From: Hymenobacter baengnokdamensis
Lineage (GTDB): Bacteria > Bacteroidota > Bacteroidia > Cytophagales > Hymenobacteraceae
NCBI RefSeq assembly: GCF_008728635.1
Contig: NZ_CP044285.1
Span: forward strand, 1,860,001-1,924,000
Length of the DNA stretch: 64,000 nt
Direction: 5' to 3'
Shown: piece by piece, positions 8,483-16,509 of the stretch
Position numbering within the stretch: position 1 is the first letter of the stretch
How the letters are laid out: each line of letters begins with the position of its first letter
Program-made: the position numbers and the translations under genes
The notes under the pieces: generated by a model
Databases searched by the model: none
What the model was told of the DNA's origin: nothing
Seen by the model: the letters and a program-made list of their open reading frames with translations, nothing else

Positions 8483-9796
8483 TTATTTGCTATCCCTGGC
8501 GTCTGTATTTGTATTAAGGCGATAGCCAAGCGTGGCGCTTACGCTCCACATCGCCCCGGCGTACTGAAGTAAATGAGTATTGCCGCGTACCTGCCAGCCC
8601 AGCGTGTCCTCATAATAACCTGTTCCTGCAGCCTGACCGGTCAGCGTCAGGGTAAGTCGTTGCTGACGGACACCAGCCTCCAGATAGCAGAGAAAACCGT
8701 CGTTGCCGTTTAAAAAAGAATCGCTTGCGGTGCCATATTTCAGCGAAGACTTATAGCTGAGTGTAAAGCTGTGGCCCGCGCCGATACCCCCAAAAAACTG
8801 GCGCTTTCGCTGGCTTAGTGCCGAGAAAAAGCGCAGTCCTACGCGTAGCTGAGCTTGTGTACCCAGCCACTCGTAGCTTCCCGCTGAGGTAGTAGGGCTG
8901 GCCGCAAATTCCTGCTGACTCCCAAATCGGTTGAGCGTTGCCTCGCTGTGCAGCGCCAGTACGCGCCCGGCATGTAGCGCATCGACATACAGACCACCCA
9001 CTGGGTGTAGGCGGTGGTCAAGGTTAAGACCATTCAGACTCGAAGCTATACTAGTGATGTCATAGTTACTCAGGGCAAAACTATTGAATTGTATTCCGCC
9101 CAATACGCCAACGTTCCAGGCCATCTTGGTTCCAGGTTTGGTGAGCGAATACGGAGTGCTGCCCAGGCTATGACTGGCCGAGCACTGCTGGTTGTAGGCC
9201 TGTACCACCCTCACCAGACCTTCAGCCGTAAAGGGGGCGTGCTCAGCTGCTTGTACAGCGGCGGCGCAATCGCCGAAGTACAGTTGAAGCTGACCCACAT
9301 AATTATTGCCATTCATAACGCTGACGCCGTTTTTACCCAGGTAGAGGCGTTCGGTCAGCTCCAGGTAGCTGGCGGTTTCCCGCCGCACGAAATAATGGGT
9401 GGCGCCCATTCGCTCCACGCGCAATAGCGAAGCCGGCCCTTCTACCAATACCTCGGCAAAAAGCGGGGTGTATTTCTGGGAAATGCGCATGCCCCGTGTG
9501 AGCTGATTGGTGCGCGTTTCGGCATACACATCAAACAGAAAGATATCGTAGAGAAATTGCCGGCCGCTGGCCAGGCAGAGCTTTTGTAGCTGCTCTGGCT
9601 TGTAGCCGACGATAGCGCCCGTTGTAGTTGGCCGGAAATGCACCTCCTTCGGGCTGATTTCCCAGAATCGATTCTCAATTTCGCCCCGTAGAGTATCGCC
9701 GTTGCTTACTATTAAATAACCGGGCTCGAAGGACTGCGCCCGCGCTGAGCCAGCCAGTAACAGGCAGCTAATCAGGAGTATTGTTTGACGTATCAA
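8483..9796 (-). CDS. Secreted hypothetical protein with predicted outer-membrane barrel-like C-terminus
   Basis: 437 residues with a clear signal peptide (RQTILLISCLLLAGSARAQ). The N-terminal half starts with a short domain around YLIVSNGDTLRGEIENRFW, a pattern seen in secreted Bacteroidota proteins of unknown function. The second half (from about residue 225) has alternating beta-strands (WNVGVLGGIQFNSF, AQLRVGLRFF, FFGGIGAGHSFTLSY, WSVSATLGYRL) ending near the C-terminus, as in small outer-membrane barrels. I do not recognise a named family and assign no function. It is convergent with the oxidoreductase gene at 7030-8391. Confidence 0.8.
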   Translation of the reverse strand: MIRQTILLISCLLLAGSARAQSFEPGYLIVSNGDTLRGEIENRFWEISPKEVHFRPTTTGAIVGYKPEQLQKLCLASGRQFLYDIFLFDVYAETRTNQLTRGMRISQKYTPLFAEVLVEGPASLLRVERMGATHYFVRRETASYLELTERLYLGKNGVSVMNGNNYVGQLQLYFGDCAAAVQAAEHAPFTAEGLVRVVQAYNQQCSASHSLGSTPYSLTKPGTKMAWNVGVLGGIQFNSFALSNYDITSIASSLNGLNLDHRLHPVGGLYVDALHAGRVLALHSEATLNRFGSQQEFAASPTTSAGSYEWLGTQAQLRVGLRFFSALSQRKRQFFGGIGAGHSFTLSYKSSLKYGTASDSFLNGNDGFLCYLEAGVRQQRLTLTLTGQAAGTGYYEDTLGWQVRGNTHLLQYAGAMWSVSATLGYRLNTNTDARDSK

Positions 9797-10052
9797 GTAG
9801 GTATATAGGTAAAATCAGAGCGCTAGCTCTGAGGGAGATAGCCAGGTGAAAATGCGTCACTACCGGCGGCCGTTGCTGCAAATTGTCCGGCTTCTTTGGG
9901 CAGCCAAGTTAGCTACCAAACTAGTATATAGTTGATTCCTGCGTAAGCTGTGGCCAAGCAGCCAACGTTCCGGTCGGCCAGCGGTTATAAGGCGATAGGG
10001 CGTGCTACCGACTTTGTATTACCCATTAACCAGCCGCTCTTGTCAGAAGCCA

Positions 10053-10904
10053 ATGCGCACCGTCGTTAAAAAGCACCGGGCCGTAAACGCCCCCATCGCC
10101 GACCTGGTCACTTACCGGGCAATGCCCACGCAATCAGTCGAGTATATCGACCCGTTCCTGTTTTTGAATCACCACGGCCCGCAGGTTTACCAGCCCCGAA
10201 ACAACGGCCTGCCCTTTGGCCCGCACCCGCACCGGGGCTTCGAAACAGTTACGTTTATTCTGGAAGGCGATATTCTGCATAAAGATAGCAGCGGCCACGA
10301 GAGCGTGATTGAGGCCGGCGGCATTCAGTGGATGACGGCCGGCTCGGGCCTGATTCACGCCGAAGTTTCGTCCAACCAGTTCAAGCAAACGGGCGGGTCG
10401 CTGGAAATTTTGCAACTTTGGGTAAACCTGCCGGCCAGGTACAAGATGACCGAGCCACGCTACATCGGCTTGCAGCAGAATGAGATACCAGTTGCCACGC
10501 CGGCGGCCGGCGTAACGCTGCACGTTGTGTCGGGTAGCTGGGGCGGCACGGCCGGGTCCGTGCACCCGCTGGCTGACATAGCCCTGGCCTGGGCCGATTT
10601 TAGCGCCGGAGCGGTTATTACGCTGCCTATTGCGGCCAGCCGCAGCATCTTTTTTTACGTGGTGCGCGGCAGCGTGCGCGTTAATGGCACCGAAGCCTTT
10701 GCCCGCGAGCTGGTCGAGTTCAGCTACGATGGCGAGGAGCTGGCTATTGAAGCCCTGACCGACAGCGTGTTGCTGCTAGGCCATGCCCAGCCGTTTGGCG
10801 AGCCCGTAGTTTCAGCGGGGCCATTTGTGATGAACACGGAGAGCGAAATCCGGCAGGCCTATGCCGATTATCAGCAAGGAAAGTTTGGTAGCTGGAAAGG
10901 GTAA
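10053..10904 (+). CDS. Pirin family protein
   Basis: About 283 residues, double-cupin pirin fold. The metal-site motif of the first cupin is visible as PFGPHPHRGFETVTFILEGD, with HxH and a following Glu, then HKDSSGHESVIEAGGIQWMTAGSG and HAEVS. The second cupin (SIFFYVVRGSVRVNG) is degenerate, as usual. Pirins are iron-binding cytosolic proteins; some have quercetinase activity and others bind regulators, so no precise role is claimed. The ATG at 10053 (MRTVVKKHRAVNAP) is preferred. A GTG at 10002 would add 17 residues not typical for the family. The aromatic-operon promoter starts just downstream at 10930. Confidence 0.9.
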   Translation: MRTVVKKHRAVNAPIADLVTYRAMPTQSVEYIDPFLFLNHHGPQVYQPRNNGLPFGPHPHRGFETVTFILEGDILHKDSSGHESVIEAGGIQWMTAGSGLIHAEVSSNQFKQTGGSLEILQLWVNLPARYKMTEPRYIGLQQNEIPVATPAAGVTLHVVSGSWGGTAGSVHPLADIALAWADFSAGAVITLPIAASRSIFFYVVRGSVRVNGTEAFARELVEFSYDGEELAIEALTDSVLLLGHAQPFGEPVVSAGPFVMNTESEIRQAYADYQQGKFGSWKG

Positions 10905-10929
10905 AGTATTTGCACCCGACCAGCTTCAT

Positions 10930-10958
10930 TTGCTGAATTGGAATTTCTGCCTACCTTG
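10930..10958 (+). promoter_or_regulatory. Candidate Bacteroidota-type promoter for the aromatic amino acid operon
   Basis: TTG at 10930-10932 and TACCTTG at 10952-10958, 19 nt apart, match the Bacteroidota sigma-A pattern (TTG, about 19-21 nt, TAnnTTTG) with one base short in the downstream box. Transcription would start near 10964-10968, just ahead of the leader ATG at 10980. Confidence 0.6.
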
Positions 10959-10979
10959 CTGCCCAATTCGACCAGTATC

Positions 10980-11033
10980 ATGTTCGCTGCCCGCTATTAT
11001 TTTGGTTACTTCTATTTTACGCCGCCCGCGTAG
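10980..11033 (+). CDS. Leader peptide of the phenylalanine/tyrosine operon (attenuation)
   Basis: A 17-residue reading frame, MFAARYYFGYFYFTPPA, followed by TAG. Eight residues are aromatic: four Phe and four Tyr, seven of them packed into codons 6-13. It lies between a promoter-like sequence (10930-10958) and an intrinsic terminator (11071-11103), and is followed by pheA, an aminotransferase, tyrA and DAHP synthase/chorismate mutase. This is the layout of an amino acid biosynthetic attenuator. Low charged tRNA-Phe or tRNA-Tyr would stall the ribosome on these codons and favour read-through. It is identified from composition and position alone; no homologue search was possible. Confidence 0.8.
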   Translation: MFAARYYFGYFYFTPPA

Positions 11034-11103
11034 AACGAGTCGCCATGTAGCTAAACCAGTGAAAGTTAGCAGCGCCACTCGTTCCGCGAGTGGCGCTTTT
11101 TTT
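11034..11103 (+). terminator. Transcription attenuator: antiterminator arm plus intrinsic terminator
   Basis: Terminator: AGCGCCACTCG (11071-11081) pairs perfectly with CGAGTGGCGCT (11087-11097), followed by a run of seven T to 11103. Antiterminator: AACGAGT (11034-11040), directly after the leader stop codon, pairs with ACTCGTT (11077-11083). CGC at 11041-11043 adds pairs with GCG at 11072-11074 across a 2-nt bulge. The two folds exclude each other. A ribosome at the leader stop would cover 11034-11043 and allow termination; one stalled at codons 6-13 would leave it free and block termination. Confidence 0.8.
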
Positions 11104-11176
11104 ATGTTTTTTCCGCCCGGCCCATTTCAAGGTCAGCCAGCAGCTTATCATTCATTACGTCTCACTCATAGCTAAA

Positions 11177-12064
11177 ATGCGCGTTGCTATTCAGGGGTTT
11201 AGGGGGAGTTTTCACGAAGTGGCGGCCCGCCAGTATTTCGGCAGTACGCCGGCGCTAAATGCCTGCGCCACCTTCGGCGAGCTGGTGGCCCAGGTGGCTG
11301 ACGGCCGCGCCGATGCCGGCCTCATGGCCATAGAAAACTCACTGGCAGGCAGTATTTTACCTAATTATCTGCTGCTGGAGCGGTCCGACCTAATTATAAC
11401 GGGCGAGGTGTACCTGCCTATTCAGCAGCACCTGCTGGCGCTGCCCGGCACTGCGCTACCCGAGGTGCGGGCCGTGCATTCGCACCCGATGGCCTTGCGG
11501 CAGTGCGGCGATTACCTGAGCCGGTTTCCGCAGTGGCAGCTTGTCGAAACCGAAGATACCGGCCTCAGCGCCCGGCTGCTGGCCGAGCGCCGCCCGCCCG
11601 GCGTGGCCGTGGTGGCCGGGGCGCAGGCTGCCGAAGCTTTTGGTTTACACATCCTGGCCCGGTCCATCAACGACGACCCGAATAACTATACCCGTTTCTT
11701 GGTAGTAGAGCGCGCCGCCGCGGCTCAACCGGTGGCCCGGCCCGACAAGGCGTCGTTGTATTTCTATACCTCACATGCGCCGGGCCAGTTGGCGCGGGTA
11801 CTCACGCTGGTAGCCAGCCATAGCCTGAATCTGAGCAAGCTGCAGTCGTGCCCGCGCCCCAGCCAGCCCTGGCACTACGGGTTTCACGCCGACGTGGAAT
11901 TCGAAGCTCCGGCCCAGCTGGCAGCACTGCTGGCTGAGCTGCCGGCCGTGACGGAGGAGCTGCGGGTGCTGGGTGCCTACCAGCGCGGCAGCATGGTGTT
12001 TGGAGAGGAGCTCGCAAATGAGCGCCAGGCAGACCGAAAGGAAGCATCTCGCTTGCAGCTCTAA
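11177..12064 (+). CDS. pheA: Prephenate dehydratase
   Basis: Converts prephenate to phenylpyruvate in phenylalanine synthesis. 295 residues from ATG 11177 (MRVAIQGFRGSFHEVAARQY). Catalytic domain motifs: GLMAIENSLAGSILPNYLLL and, at the domain end, the NNYTRFLVV motif (family TRF with the catalytic Thr). A C-terminal ACT domain (KASLYFYTSHAPGQLARVLT, LNLSKLQS) is the usual site of phenylalanine feedback inhibition. The upstream open frame from 11090 overlaps the attenuator and is not used. It is the first gene of the operon, 74 nt after the attenuator T-run. It has no fused chorismate mutase; that activity is on the last gene of the operon. Confidence 0.93.
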   Translation: MRVAIQGFRGSFHEVAARQYFGSTPALNACATFGELVAQVADGRADAGLMAIENSLAGSILPNYLLLERSDLIITGEVYLPIQQHLLALPGTALPEVRAVHSHPMALRQCGDYLSRFPQWQLVETEDTGLSARLLAERRPPGVAVVAGAQAAEAFGLHILARSINDDPNNYTRFLVVERAAAAQPVARPDKASLYFYTSHAPGQLARVLTLVASHSLNLSKLQSCPRPSQPWHYGFHADVEFEAPAQLAALLAELPAVTEELRVLGAYQRGSMVFGEELANERQADRKEASRLQL

Positions 12065-12106
12065 CGCTCTGGTCTGCATGACTTTCTTTTTTAGTATATA
12101 AATCCG

Positions 12107-13267
12107 ATGACTATCACCACCGCCAGCCGCCTGGCCCACACCGGCGAATACTACTTCTCGCGCAAGCTGCGCGAGCTGGCTGCCCTCAACGCCGCCGGGG
12201 CCAATATTATCAGCCTGGGCATCGGCAGCCCCGATTTGCCCCCGCACCCGAGCGTGGTGGCGGCCTTGGCGGCCACCGCCAGCCAGCCTACGTCCCACGG
12301 CTACCAGAGCTACCAGGGCACGCCGGCCCTGCGCCAGGCAATGGCGGGCTTTTACCAGACACATTATGGTGTGGCGCTCGACCCCGCTACCGAAGTACTG
12401 CCGTTGCTGGGCTCAAAAGAAGGCCTAATGCACATCGGCATGACCTTTCTGGAAGCCAGCGATACGGTGCTCATTCCCAACCCCGGCTATCCAACCTACC
12501 GGGCCGTGGCCGAAATATGCGGGGCCGAGGTGCGGGAATACGACCTGACGGCCGCCACCGGCTGGCTGCCCGATTTGGAAGAGCTGGCCCAAAGCGACTT
12601 GAGCCGGGTGAAGATGATGCTGGTGAACTACCCCCACATGCCTACCGGTACGCCGGCCAGCCCGGCGTTTCTGGCCCGGCTGGTGGCGTTTGCCAAAATG
12701 CACAATATGATGCTGGTGCATGATAACCCGTACGGCTTTGTGCTGAATGAGACGCCGCCCATGAGCCTGCTGGCCGTGCCTGGCGCCCGCGAAGTAGCGC
12801 TAGAACTGAATTCTTTGAGCAAGTCGCACAACCTGGCTGGCTGGCGCGTGGGCATGCTGGTGGGCCGCGCCGACTGGCTAACGCAGGTGCTGCGCTTCAA
12901 AAGCAATATGGATTCGGGGATGTTTCTGGGGATTCAGCAGGCGGCCGTGGCCGCGCTGGCGCTCGGTGATGATTGGTTTGCGGAGCTGAACGCCACGTAC
13001 CGGGGCCGCCGCGAGCTGGTGCGCGAGCTGCTGGCGGCGCTGGGCTGCGAAGCCGCACCGGGCCAGACGGGCCTGTTCGTCTGGGCCGCCGTGCCGCCGC
13101 ACTATACCGATGGCTACGCCCTGAGCGACGCCGTGCTGGCCGAAGCGCGGGTGTTTCTGACGCCCGGCGGCATCTTCGGCAGCAATGGCAACGGCTACGT
13201 ACGGGCCAGCCTCTGCCAACCCGACAGCGTGCTGCGCGAGGCGCTCGAACGAGTTAAAAATCACTAG
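12107..13267 (+). CDS. Class I/II PLP aminotransferase, probably aromatic
   Basis: 386 residues, fold-type I aminotransferase. Features: ISLGIGSPDLPPHP near the N-terminus, GSKEGLMHI, NPGYPTY, the DNPYGF aspartate and tyrosine that contact PLP, and the PLP-lysine motif SLSKSHNLAGWRVGML around residue 240, followed by the conserved C-terminal Arg region (GYVRASLC). Its place between pheA and tyrA, 42 nt after one and 4 nt before the other, suggests that it transaminates phenylpyruvate and 4-hydroxyphenylpyruvate to Phe and Tyr, or prephenate. The substrate is inferred from context, since related enzymes also act on diaminopimelate intermediates or aspartate. Confidence 0.88.
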   Translation: MTITTASRLAHTGEYYFSRKLRELAALNAAGANIISLGIGSPDLPPHPSVVAALAATASQPTSHGYQSYQGTPALRQAMAGFYQTHYGVALDPATEVLPLLGSKEGLMHIGMTFLEASDTVLIPNPGYPTYRAVAEICGAEVREYDLTAATGWLPDLEELAQSDLSRVKMMLVNYPHMPTGTPASPAFLARLVAFAKMHNMMLVHDNPYGFVLNETPPMSLLAVPGAREVALELNSLSKSHNLAGWRVGMLVGRADWLTQVLRFKSNMDSGMFLGIQQAAVAALALGDDWFAELNATYRGRRELVRELLAALGCEAAPGQTGLFVWAAVPPHYTDGYALSDAVLAEARVFLTPGGIFGSNGNGYVRASLCQPDSVLREALERVKNH

Positions 13268-13271
13268 AAGA

Positions 13272-14123
13272 ATGACAGCTATCACTATCATCGGCTTAGG
13301 ACTTATCGGCGGCTCGCTGGCCCTCAGCCTGCGGCAGCATGGCCTGGCCGACCGGCTCATTGGGGTAGAGGCAAATCCGGCCTCGGCGCGTCGGGCGCTG
13401 GAGCTGGGCCTGGTTGACGAAATCGACTCCGGCCTGGCGGCGGCCGTGGTGGCCGCCAGCCTCGTCATCGTGGCCGTGCCCATGGATGCCATGCTCACGG
13501 TGTTGCCCCAGGTGCTCGACATTATTTTTGATAATCAGGTAGTTATTGATGTTGGCTCAACGAAAGGCAGCCTGCTGGCGGCCGTGGCGAGCCACCCGCG
13601 CCGGGGCCGCTTTGTGGCTGTGCACCCGATGGCCGGTACCGAGTATTCGGGCCCCGATGCGGCTGTGCGCGGCTTATTCGAGGGTAAAACCCTGGTGGTC
13701 TGCGATGCCGAGGCCAGTGACCCCGATGCCGTGCAAGTGGTTGAAACACTATTTCGGGCGCTGCCCATGCGGGTGCTGCACCTCGGCGCGGCCGACCACG
13801 ACCTGCACACGGCCTATGTGTCGCACATCTCGCACCTGACGTCTTTTGCGCTGGCCCTCACGGTGTTGGAGAAGGAGCGGCGCGGCGAGCAGCGCATCTT
13901 CGACCTGGCGGGTGGCGGCTTTGCCTCCACGGTGCGCCTGGCCAAGAGCGCGCCGGCTACCTGGGTGCCCATCTTCCGCCAAAACCGCGAAAACGTGCTC
14001 GACGTGCTCGATGAGCACCTTTTGCAATTGAATAAGCTGCGCGAGCTGCTGGCTGGGGAAGACTACCCCGGCCTTACCAGGCAGCTGGAGCACGCCAACG
14101 AAATAAAAAAAATAATTCCGTGA
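13272..14123 (+). CDS. tyrA: Prephenate dehydrogenase
   Basis: Oxidative decarboxylation of prephenate to 4-hydroxyphenylpyruvate for tyrosine synthesis. 283 residues from ATG 13272, four bases after the aminotransferase stop, so translation is probably coupled. NAD-binding GLGLIGGSLALSLR at the N-terminus, VIDVGSTKGSLL, HPMAGTEYSGP, and the catalytic-region HISHLTSFALALTVL followed by LAGGGFASTVRLA. No ACT domain follows, and no chorismate mutase is fused. Its 3' end runs into the left arm of a 53-bp inverted repeat (14122-14273) that separates it from the DAHP synthase gene. Confidence 0.92.
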   Translation: MTAITIIGLGLIGGSLALSLRQHGLADRLIGVEANPASARRALELGLVDEIDSGLAAAVVAASLVIVAVPMDAMLTVLPQVLDIIFDNQVVIDVGSTKGSLLAAVASHPRRGRFVAVHPMAGTEYSGPDAAVRGLFEGKTLVVCDAEASDPDAVQVVETLFRALPMRVLHLGAADHDLHTAYVSHISHLTSFALALTVLEKERRGEQRIFDLAGGGFASTVRLAKSAPATWVPIFRQNRENVLDVLDEHLLQLNKLRELLAGEDYPGLTRQLEHANEIKKIIP

Positions 14124-14273
14124 AAATGTAGCGTGGACTCTGCGAGTCCGCGACGAGCGCAGCGAGTATCGTCGCCTGCCTGCTACTTAACGCCATTCAA
14201 TTATCATTCACCGGTGCGGCCGACGATACTCGCTGCGCTCGTCGCGGACTCGCAGAGTCCACGCTACATTTTC
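14122..14273. repeat. Large perfect inverted repeat between tyrA and the DAHP synthase gene (family A copy 1)
   Basis: Bases 14122-14174 and 14221-14273 are perfect reverse complements (53 bp), around a 46-nt loop. The arm contains the family A core GTAGCGTGGACTCTGCGAGT. The left arm overlaps the tyrA stop codon and the right arm ends 7 nt before the DAHP synthase ATG. In RNA it would be a very stable hairpin inside the operon. No long T-run follows, so it may act as an mRNA processing or translation-affecting structure, or partial terminator, instead of a simple end. Confidence 0.9.
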
Positions 14274-14280
14274 TTCCTTT

Positions 14281-15351
14281 ATGTTCAACGACCTGTTCAA
14301 CCGCAAGCCCGAGGATAAGCCCTTCCTCATCTCCGGCCCGTGCTCGGCCGAAACCGAAGCCCAGGTACTCGAAACCTGCCAGCGCCTGGCCGCCACCGGC
14401 AAGGTGCAGGCCTTGCGCGCCGGCATCTGGAAGCCCCGCACCAAGCCCGGCGGCTTCGAAGGCGTAGGCGCCAAAGGCCTGCCCTGGCTTAAGAAAGCCA
14501 GCGAGCTAACCGGCCTGCCGGTAGCCGTGGAAGTAGCCACGGCCAAGCACGTCGAAGACTGTCTGGCCTTCGGTGTCGACCTGGTGTGGGTGGGCGCACG
14601 CACCACCGGCAACCCGTTTTCGGTGCAGGAAATTGCCAATGCCCTGCGCGGCGTGGATATTCCGGTGCTGGTCAAAAACCCCATTCACCCCGAGCTGGAG
14701 CTGTGGATTGGAGCCATCGAGCGTCTGCAAAAGGCTGGCTTGAAACAGGTTGGAATGATTCATCGGGGCTTTTCGAGCTACGGCAACACCGACTTCCGCA
14801 ACGCGCCCATGTGGCACCTGCCCATCGAGATGAAGCGCCGGCTGCCCGAGCTACCCATTCTCAACGACCCCAGCCACATCTGCGGGCGGCGCGATACGCT
14901 GTTTGCCGTGGCCCAGCAGGCGCTCGATTTGGACTTCGACGGGACGATGATTGAGAGCCATATCGACCCCGACAACGCCTGGAGCGATGCCAAGCAGCAA
15001 ATCACGCCTGAAGTGCTGGGTCAGCTCATTCACGACTTGGTGTGGCGCCACGAAACCACTGACAAGCAAGAGTTTCTGAGCGCACTCGCCGGCTTGCGCG
15101 AGCAAATCAATAACCTCGATGCGGAGGTTATTCAGCTGCTGGGCCGGCGCATGGCCGTGGCTGAAAAAATCGGGCAGTACAAAAAGGAAAACGACATCAC
15201 CATCCTGCAAACCGGCCGTCTGAATGAGATTCTGGAGCGCAGCAAGCGCCAGGGCGCGCAAGTGGGCCTGACGGCCGAGTTTGTGGAGCGCTACATGGAA
15301 GCCGTTCACCTCGAGTCGGTTATGCGCCAGGAGAAGGTAATGAACGGGTAA
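14281..15351 (+). CDS. Bifunctional 3-deoxy-7-phosphoheptulonate synthase / chorismate mutase
   Basis: 356 residues. The N-terminal two thirds is a KDSA/DAHP-synthase type barrel: LISGPCSAETEAQV, ALRAGIWKPRTKPGGFEGVG, VLVKNPIHPELELWIGAIER, MIHRGFSSYG, and ILNDPSHICGRRDTLFAVAQ with metal/substrate residues. The C-terminal stretch (about residues 262-350, LREQINNLDAEVIQLLGRRM and following) is an AroQ-type chorismate mutase helix bundle. One protein therefore starts the shikimate pathway and turns chorismate into prephenate, the substrate of the two upstream gene products. Such fusions are common in Bacteroidota. It closes the operon pheA-aminotransferase-tyrA; the 53-bp hairpin sits directly before its ATG. 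Confidence 0.93.
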   Translation: MFNDLFNRKPEDKPFLISGPCSAETEAQVLETCQRLAATGKVQALRAGIWKPRTKPGGFEGVGAKGLPWLKKASELTGLPVAVEVATAKHVEDCLAFGVDLVWVGARTTGNPFSVQEIANALRGVDIPVLVKNPIHPELELWIGAIERLQKAGLKQVGMIHRGFSSYGNTDFRNAPMWHLPIEMKRRLPELPILNDPSHICGRRDTLFAVAQQALDLDFDGTMIESHIDPDNAWSDAKQQITPEVLGQLIHDLVWRHETTDKQEFLSALAGLREQINNLDAEVIQLLGRRMAVAEKIGQYKKENDITILQTGRLNEILERSKRQGAQVGLTAEFVERYMEAVHLESVMRQEKVMNG

Positions 15352-15379
15352 GCTGACATTCGTAGCGTATTTTTCAGCC

Positions 15380-16417
15380 ATGAAACTAACTATCCGCTTT
15401 ATTACCCTGGCTTTTGGCCTGTTACTCGCTGCCAGTGCCCAGGCGCAGCACCTGCCCAAGGCGCAGCACGAGCTGCTGGCTACGCCTGCTACGGTGGCCT
15501 GGGGCTACTACGACGCGGCGGCCCAGCCGGTGCTGCGCATTAAGTCGGGCGAAACGGTGCAGGTGCACACCCTGCTCACGTCGAGCCCCACGCGCCTCGA
15601 AGGCGCGGGCGTGGCCCCGGCGCAGGTCGAGCAATCGCTGCGCGATATATATGATAAAGTAACTAATAAGGGGCCGGGCGGGCACATCCTCACCGGGCCG
15701 ATTTTTGTAGAAGGAGCCGAGCCCGGCGATGTGCTTGAGGTACGCATCAAAGCCATAGAATTAGCTATTCCTTATGCGTACAATGGGTTCGGGCCGAAAA
15801 GCGGCTTTATTCCGGAAGACTTCGGCTACGCCAAAATGAAGATTATTCCGCTCGATAAGAAGCGGATGGTAGCCGATTTTGCGCCGGGGATTGAAGTGCC
15901 GCTGCACCCGTTTTTTGGCAGTATGGGCGTGGCGCCGCCGCCGGCCGCGGGGCGCGTGAATAGTGCGCCGCCCGGGATGTTTGGCGGCAATCTCGATAAC
16001 AAAGACCTAGTTGCCGGTACCACGCTTTACCTGCCGGTGAGCGCGCCGGGAGCCTTATTTTTCGTGGGCGACGGCCATGCCGGCCAGGGCAACGGCGAGG
16101 TCGATATTACGGCGCTGGAAACCTCACTGGTTGGCAACCTGGAGTTTATTGTGCACAAAGACATGCACCTGGCCATGCCCCGTGCCGAAACGCCGACCCA
16201 GTACATCAGCATGGGCCTCAACGAAGACCTGACGCTGGCGGCCAAGCAGGCAGTGCGCGAAATGATTGATTTCCTGATGAAAACCAAGGGCCTGACGAAA
16301 GATGACGCCTACATGCTGTGCAGCGTGGCCGGCGACCTCAACGTGACGCAGGTGGTCGACGGCACGCGCGGCGCGCATATGCTGCTGTCGAAAAGCATTT
16401 TCGACAAGAAGAAGTAG
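15380..16417 (+). CDS. Secreted acetamidase/formamidase family protein
   Basis: 345 residues with a signal peptide (LTIRFITLAFGLLLAASAQA). The body matches the FmdA/AmdA fold: HTLLTSSPTRLEG, GGHILTGPIFVEGAEPGDVL, PLHPFFGSMGVAPP, HAGQGNGEVDITALE and YMLCSVAGDLNVTQVVDGTRG. The family hydrolyses short amides to acid plus ammonia; secreted Bacteroidota members have no tested substrate that I know of. It lies 28 bp after the DAHP synthase gene, so it could be co-transcribed, but function gives no link. It is convergent with 16510-17604 and separated by a family A hairpin. Confidence 0.88.
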   Translation: MKLTIRFITLAFGLLLAASAQAQHLPKAQHELLATPATVAWGYYDAAAQPVLRIKSGETVQVHTLLTSSPTRLEGAGVAPAQVEQSLRDIYDKVTNKGPGGHILTGPIFVEGAEPGDVLEVRIKAIELAIPYAYNGFGPKSGFIPEDFGYAKMKIIPLDKKRMVADFAPGIEVPLHPFFGSMGVAPPPAAGRVNSAPPGMFGGNLDNKDLVAGTTLYLPVSAPGALFFVGDGHAGQGNGEVDITALETSLVGNLEFIVHKDMHLAMPRAETPTQYISMGLNEDLTLAAKQAVREMIDFLMKTKGLTKDDAYMLCSVAGDLNVTQVVDGTRGAHMLLSKSIFDKKK

Positions 16418-16418
16418 A

Positions 16419-16508
16419 GTGGAAGTAGCGTGGACTCTGCGAGTCCGCGCGTGAGAACGTTGTTCAACGAAGCAACCCGCGGAGTCACAGAGTCCACGCT
16501 ACTTCCAC
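16419..16508. repeat. Family A inverted repeat (copy 2), probable bidirectional terminator position
   Basis: GTGGAAGTAGCGTGGACTCT (from 16419, arm to about 16449) pairs with 16478-16508 over 31 positions with two mismatches. It fills the whole gap between two convergent genes. The core AGTAGCGTGGACTCTGCGAG is shared with 14122-14273 and 60423-60510. Confidence 0.85.
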
Positions 16509-16509
16509 C

